Positions 58,613 through 64,000 of a stretch of DNA of 64,000 nucleotides are shown here, one piece after another. The stretch lies in NCBI GenBank assembly GCA_016081115.2, contig CM071932.1, positions 61,070,267-61,134,266 of the forward strand. Direction: 5' to 3'. The notes beneath the pieces are model-generated. The model did no database searches. It saw nothing but the letters and a program-made list of their open reading frames with translations, and was not told the origin of the DNA. This DNA is from Rehmannia glutinosa (lineage: Eukaryota; Streptophyta; Magnoliopsida; Lamiales; Orobanchaceae). Both the position numbers and the translations under genes were made by a program. The stretch's first letter is position 1, and each line of letters starts with the position of its first letter.

Positions 58613-61265
58613 ATGAGCGAAAGTTCGAGAAATCCCCGTAGGCTGGAAAATCAGCCATAGGACCCCCTAAACCCTTACAATATGCCTCCAACCGAGACTG
58701 AGGGTGTGTCTTTGCTACCCATTACACAACTTCTCACAAATCCAAACTTCATCCAACAAATGAACCAGTTGGTTGCACAGGCACTTGCAAATCCTCAACC
58801 ATAAATGGTCGACTCCCAAAATAGACAGCTTGATGAAAGGCGTGACAGAAAAGGCAGCGAGACGAAGTAGTGGATCAAAGCAGAGTGGCAGAATCATCCC
58901 CTTTACTCCATCGTCCCCGTCGAGCCCATTCGGTGTTCGTCGGGCGCCAGGGTCATGCCACCGGCAATGTACCTTTGCGATCTATTCAATCCAGATCCAA
59001 TTTCCAATTTCCCAGTGACCGAGAACCAACTAGGTCAACCGAGCTCAAAGCCCTAGCCCGGTTAATGAACGAGAAACAGAGATACTCCACCTGCGACGTC
59101 ATCTTAATGAGCTGGAAGAAACGCCGAACGACGCTCCCTATCAAGCAAGTCCTTTATCATGTCGGCTGGACGTTGTATCACCTTTTGCTCCTCACATTCT
59201 GATGACTTCGCTCCCCGCGAAGTTCAAAGTTCCTCAGATTGGTTTATATGATGGTGAAACTGATTCCATCACTCACATCCACAAGTATCTGGCGTGGACG
59301 GAAATGTATGGTTCGAGCAACGCTATTCTTTACAGGGCGTTCCCATTTAACATTGGGCGACCGAGCCCATCGTTGGTTCCGAAGTTTACCTCCCAACTCC
59401 ATTCGCTCGTGGAGTTATTGTAAGTCCAAGCGGCTACGATAATCTAGAGGGGGGGTGAATAGATTATCTCCATCTTTTCGATTTTGCCCTCTTTTTAATC
59501 GAATACTCAAACAAAACAATAAAGGTGCGGAATGTAAACAACACACGTCAATTTAAAGAGGTTCAACCCACCTAGGGCCTAATCCTCTACCACCCCAGTA
59601 TATCTGAGATGGATTTCACAAAGAAAAAGAATTTTATTAATTACCAAAATTAATACAAATTCAACTTACAACACCTTGAAGAGCACCACACTCTTCTTTC
59701 AACACCACCTTTGGAGATTACCACAATCTCCCTTCAACGGCACCTTGTGAAGATTGCCACAATCTTCAACCTTGAAGAACACCAAATTCTTCAACACCTC
59801 AATAAGAAGATTACCACAATCTTCTTGCACCTATCACCTAGATCATCCAAGTGTGCTCTTACCACAAGAACACTCACAAGGATATCTTGTGTTTGAATGA
59901 TAACCAAAAATCAAGATTACAACTCAATAATGAATAATACAATTTGAGTGCAAGGTGTAATCAAGAATAGCCTAGACCTCAAGAATGTGAAAGTGATAAG
60001 CTAGGCAAAATTTACAACAAGAATAATAACAATGAAAGACCAAGTATTTGCTTGAAGTGTATCTTGTTGTGTTGTATCTCAATTGTTGTTTTGGTTGCTC
60101 CAAAACTTCTTCTATTTATAGGAGATGATTGATCAGGCATAGGCTCCTCTTGGGGATTGAAAATCTACAGAAAAATACAATTAAAATCAAGAATACAGCT
60201 GTTAGAAATCAATCCCACAATTTAAGGAAATGTGTCTGTTTGTCAAACGGTCATATTTTTTTGTCAATACACAGGCGACCGGTCGCACGTAAATAAGAGA
60301 AATAGGAACACTTTGAAAATTACAACAGGCGGCCAGGTCGGCCGACATAGGCTTCGACCGGCCGACCCTGCCTCAACCGGTCCCCCTAATCAAAAACGAA
60401 GAGGTTTTGTTCTGTTTCAAAATGAAACTTGCAGGTACCGGCGACCATCGGGCGACCGGCCGATCGGACGGTGACGCCTGGCAGCACGGCCGGCCGACCG
60501 CTGTTTTACTTCCGTCTCATTTTCTCGCTTTAAAAACATCTTCGTGTACGGGTTGCCCTATAGGGCGACCGGCCGACCGACGAGATGCAAATGTTGTCCA
60601 ATTTTTGTCGAAAATAAAATTCAAGAAATACTCCGAAAATTTAGTAAAAACATTTAAAACCGATCGAGAGTATTTAGACAACATTTAGGAACCTGTTATA
60701 GGAGTAAAAACCCATTGATATAAAATCATTAAAAGTGTTGTCCATTATTATCAAAAATAAACTTGAGGAGTATTTGGACAACCTTTTAAAAACATTGTTT
60801 TGGTGATAAAATAAAATCATCAAAATTAAGATACAAACATGTATCAAACGGTTATTTGGCACCAACTTTCACTACTCACTTCTTGGCGTCCAGTGTCCGA
60901 GTTGCGCCGAAAGATTCTCTAGTCACTCAAACAAAGCAAGGACGAGCATCTCAAAAGCTACATTTCTAGATTCAACAAATAGATCTATGAAATGGAGTCA
61001 GTTTTAGACGATGCTATGTTGATGGCCGCAATCTCGGGCCTAACCTTAAACTCGCGATTCTGTTTCTCAATTCACGAGCAGGGCATCAGTACGTTCCAGG
61101 AGTTCCTCATCCGGGCAGAAAGACACATTTGTGCAGTAGAAGCAATGGTAGGGCCCACTACCGAGCAGAAACAACATGGCACCAAAAAGGATTTCAAGAA
61201 AGATCCCTCGTCCGGGTCAGGTTCCGATTTTAAATCATCCTCCGACAGCTACACCACGGGCTATG
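58613..61265 (+). pseudogene. Ty3/gypsy gag, split by a solo LTR
   Basis: The 5' part (58613-59418) starts MSESSRNPRR and has TQLLTNPNFIQQMNQLVAQA, then PAKFKVPQIGLYDGETDSITH and GDRAHRWFRSLPPNSI, the retrotransposon gag core. The 3' part (60851-61265) continues THFLASSVRV, then KDEHLKSYISRFNKQI, DDAMLMAAISGL and TFQEFLIRAERHI. The solo LTR 59419-60850 separates them at a GTTAT target site. Stops and frameshifts occur (for example after ENQP and ANPQP). After about 61265 the sequence changes to another element; no zinc knuckle or pol was seen. Confidence 0.78.
59419..60850. mobile_element. Solo LTR of a SIRE-like copia element inside gypsy gag
   Basis: Starts TGTAAGTCCAAGCGG with AATCTAGAGGGGGGGTGAAT, the opening style of SIRE-type LTRs. 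GTTAT flanks it (59414-59418 and 60851-60855). The gag frame resumes at the right TSD. The right end reads ATCAAACG rather than ...CA, so the end is mutated or one or two bases off. A GC-rich block of CGACCGGCCGAC palindromes lies at 60265-60590. Confidence 0.65.
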
Positions 61266-61837
61266 AGGCTTGCGTTAATTTAAAGCCTAAAAGTGATTTG
61301 AAAAAGATCGCACAAGGCTCGCCTAACTCAAAGCCTAAAAGTGATCTGAAAAAGATCCCAGGCAGCAAAAAGCGATGCTTGCGCTATCTTAAAGCCTAAA
61401 AGCGATCTGAAAAAGATCGCGTTGCAACAAATAGAGACTCCATGAGGCTCGCCTTAACTTATAGCTTAAATGCCATAAAAAAGATTATCATGGTAAAAAG
61501 CGAAGCTATGTGAGAAAGATGACAGTGTAAATTGAAGCAATCTCAGAAATATTACGACATAAAGCGAGATAACCTGGTAAAAATCATAACATAAAATAAA
61601 GTGAACTGAGAACTTTTACGACATACAACGAATTGATCTGAAAAAGATCGCGTAAAGCAAAATGACCTGAATATCACGACATGGAAGATCAACTTCAAAA
61701 TGATCTAATGCAACTCACACAAAACAGTCTTTTGAGACAAGAGCTTGATTTCGTGGAAGCTTGAGCAACCAATGAGAGATGATTCAAAATCAAGTTAATT
61801 ACTCATCCATAAAATGACTAAATAATTGGGGGAGTAA
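61266..61837 (+). repeat. 3' internal part of a second LTR element, with short repeats and polypurine tract
   Basis: TAAAGCCTAAAAGYGATCTGAAAAAGATCG-like phrases recur about four times (61280-61425), then looser copies (ATCTGAAAAAGATCGCG at about 61635). It ends in AATTGGGGGAGTAA, a polypurine tract directly before the LTR at 61838. No coding capacity. Confidence 0.6.
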
Positions 61838-62460
61838 TGATATGGATCTAAATAAAAGACTATATTGCTCTTACTCTTTTTCCTAACCGGAGCTCGTGAG
61901 CAAACCGAGGAGACGATATTGGTTTTCAAGAAAGTCACCGCGTGGGCATGACAACACTTTAAGGAGCACGCGACCCGAGGTGAGGTGACACCTGGGTCAT
62001 ATCCTACCGCATGGGCATGATATCACTTTAAGGAGCACGCAGCCCGAGGCGAGATGACACCTAGGTGGATCCTATTCCAATATAGGATCCACATTTTCTC
62101 AAAAGGATCCAAACCCGATTCGAAGTGGTGATCTGGGTTGACTCGGAATCTTGACCGTTGGTTCAGTGATTGTGACATCTAAGCCTTGGAGATCTAGACA
62201 CGTGGAGCTAGTATGTACGTCCTAGATAAACCAAAACTATAAATATCCCAGTTTCTCATTGATACAGGTATCTCATTATTCTACTATTCACCTCGCTCCT
62301 CAGTTTACTTGACCTTACGATATGTACTGACTTAAGCATCGGAGGGTCTTAACTGGGAACCCTCCCGGCTAGCCTAACGTTTGTTCTATTACAGGTCATC
62401 CGAATGAAGTACCTAGGCTCGACTCGAACCGAAGTACATCTGATTTATTCACCCAAATCA
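61838..62460 (+). repeat. LTR with a polypurine tract on its left and a PBS on its right
   Basis: 623 bp, TGATATGG...CAAATCA. Both ends and the ACTTAAGCATCGGAGGGTC phrase match the LTR type of the 41893-48252 element. An internal tandem duplication of about 70 bp is at 61938-62075 (ACTTTAAGGAGCACGC in both copies). A TATAAATATCC TATA-like box is at about 62235. Confidence 0.75.
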
Positions 62461-62462
62461 GT

Positions 62463-62472
62463 TGGCGCCGTC
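62463..62472 (+). other. Primer binding site, tRNA-Asp type
   Basis: TGGCGCCGTC two bases after the LTR, as in the element at 41893. Confidence 0.8.
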
Positions 62473-62548
62473 TGTGGGAAATTAGGTCGAACTGAGTATG
62501 AATGAGACTCCAATGAAAGTAAAATGAGTTCTGCATCGTGGGCTAAAC

Positions 62549-62845
62549 ATGGAAGAGACACCAACAAGGGAGAAGGAGACCGCACCTCGGGGAGCATCCC
62601 CATCGCCGCAAATCCAGGAGCAACTTCAGAAGGAAGCTGAAGATCCAATGATCAGTATGTGGTCAAGTGACTTTAAGAAATTGTTAGAAAGAAAGTTGGA
62701 TGAAGGAGAGAGGAAGGGAAAAACCCCAATGGTTTCCCCTCCAAGGGAGTTACCTAGGGAAAAAGAGGCCGCTGTTGGAGAAGAAAACAGAAGGCCGGAG
62801 GACATTGAAGAAGTAGATAGTCATTTGGCTCCACGGGCGAGGTGA
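62549..62845 (+). CDS. Gag-leader-like open frame after the LTR
   Basis: 98 codons, MEETPTREKETAPRGASPSP, then SDFKKLLERKLDEGERKGKT. Charged, low complexity, no catalytic motif; probably the N-terminal part of a gypsy-type gag. It ends shortly before another LTR begins at about 62893. Confidence 0.35.
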   Translation: MEETPTREKETAPRGASPSPQIQEQLQKEAEDPMISMWSSDFKKLLERKLDEGERKGKTPMVSPPRELPREKEAAVGEENRRPEDIEEVDSHLAPRAR

Positions 62846-62892
62846 CCTATGGCAAACCATGGCGAGCCTCAGAAAGCAATGGATATCGATGA

Positions 62893-64000
62893 TGCGTGTA
62901 AAATATATGTGCATTTAGGGGCTTAAAATGATATTTTATGATACATTTGCATGTATATTTAGAGTATTTTTACATGGTTTCCTTAGAAGGGCATGATATT
63001 GCGTATTCTTGTAACTTTTTACAGGAATCGGAGCTTAATCGAAGAAATATCAGTTAAAAGATCCAGATAGGATTGACGAATGCGAAGAGAAGATAAAAAA
63101 TACGAAGAAACATGACAAAAATACGTCTCACGGCCTTGTGACATACCCGTGTGAAAGAGGACATGTCGTGTGAAGTTGGGAAGAAATAGGGGACGAAAAC
63201 AAATCGTACGGTCCAGCCACACGGGCGTGTAGGGTTTGCTGAGTGAAAGCCACATGACCGTGTGAGGCTACATGGTCGGGCCGTGTGATGCACTGTCTTC
63301 GGATTTTGCTGTCCTTTTCCCACTCCAACTCTACAAGTGATTTCTCCAAGCATCTATAAAAGGGACCCAAGGGCTGCACAAAAATTACAACATCAATACA
63401 CCATACAACACACCAAATTACACAGGAACACAAGATCCAAGGTCTTCTGAGAGAGGAGGGCTAGGTCGCAAAGAACATCACGAGGCTTTTTGCCTCTACA
63501 GAAGCACAAGAGCTTCGAAGGCTTCGAATGGGAATCCATCCTGACACGAAGGGGTTTTCTTTCTTGGTCTAAGATTTCTTGTATGTGCTTAAATGATGTC
63601 ATAATATTGATTTCGAATTTGTCTATGAATTTGTTATCAATGTTTGGCTAATCTTTCGGATCTTACGGGTATAATAAAAACTGTGGATTCATGTTAAATC
63701 TTGATTAATTATTTTCTTAATTAATTCATGTTTTCTATTTTATGAATTCGAATGCTTATTCTTAATTGATTTTTATCTGATCAATAATTAGCATACCATA
63801 TTTGTTAGTGCAAAATTCGGAAGAGGATTTCTAACAAAGACGGAAATTAAATTTAGACATAAACGAGTGTATCGAGTCAGGAGAGCTACAACTGTTTGTG
63901 GGGAGTCATTCAATTCATAGATCATTTGGGAGTTGATAATAGTTGTATCGAGTCGGGAGACCTACAGTTGTTATTAATCTACTGTTTATGCACCGTCCGG
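62893..64000 (+). mobile_element. Incomplete gypsy-type LTR running off the window
   Basis: Starts about TGCGTGTAAAATATATGTGC and contains CATTTAGGGGCTTAAAATG and CAGGAATCGGAGCTTAATCG, phrases I know from plant Ty3/gypsy LTRs. At 63120-63300 there are many CACACGGGCGTGT / CCGTGTGAGGC motifs. TATA box CTATAAAAG at 63354-63362. At 63868-63990 a phrase around GTATCGAGTCRGGAGAGCTACA is repeated. The right end is outside the window. Confidence 0.6.
63354..63362 (+). promoter_or_regulatory. TATA box in the terminal gypsy-type LTR
   Basis: CTATAAAAG followed by GGACCCAAGGGCTGC; transcription of the element is expected to start about 30 bases downstream. Confidence 0.6.

Overview
This is a nuclear plant DNA window, most likely from a eudicot and possibly an asterid (the species guess is weak). 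It is AT-rich, with intron-containing genes, a plant tRNA-Glu, Ty1/copia, Ty3/gypsy, LINE, SINE, MULE and MITE-like elements, and no bacterial-style operons. Exon limits, terminal repeats and target-site duplications (TSDs) were read by eye, and family names rest on recognised motifs, not searches.

Layout. (1) About 1.9-26 kb is an old Mutator-like element (MULE) of the type that carries a Ulp1-like SUMO-protease gene (+ strand, 1.9-7.8 kb) convergent with a FAR1/MURA-like transposase (- strand, 22.8-25.9 kb). A 14.2-kb SIRE/Maximus-type Ty1/copia element (8594-22783, - strand, env-like 3' region, 5-bp TSD ATAGT) splits it. Close to the transposase start lies a solo LTR (26022-27524, TSD TGCAA). 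(2) About 27.5-31.5 kb holds small repeats: microsatellites, a TTGCTTAT-rich element, a tRNA-derived SINE with a 15-bp TSD, and a hAT-like MITE. (3) About 31.7-39.7 kb is a gene island: tRNA-Glu(UUC), a class III (GH18) chitinase with two apparent 1-nt frameshifts, and a complete ten-exon U1-70K snRNP gene on the - strand. (4) 41.5-52.2 kb is a 5'-truncated L1-type LINE (- strand, 16-bp TSD) split by a 6.4-kb non-autonomous LTR element made mostly of 71-72-bp tandem repeats (TSD CATAC). (5) 53.4-57.3 kb is a PERK-type proline-rich receptor kinase gene on the - strand with intact kinase motifs, but with damage in exons 1 and 3 and a 49-bp duplication that doubles a splice acceptor. (6) 57.9-64 kb is nested Ty3/gypsy debris with a SIRE-like solo LTR inside gag, an LTR that has a PPT-like tract on one side and a PBS on the other, and an incomplete LTR running off the window.

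How the parts relate. The host genes (chitinase, U1-70K, PERK) are ordinary plant functions and not obviously linked. The most interesting system is the MULE. It pairs a Ulp1-like protease with a transposase whose first exon encodes a textbook-looking SUMO-interacting motif, and both arms carry many copies of an AAAAGTATTAC motif. A second, technical observation affects all frameshift calls: differences between repeat copies fall mainly where one copy has CAG/CTG and the other has CG, CCG or CGG, which hints at consensus errors at CHG-methylated sites.
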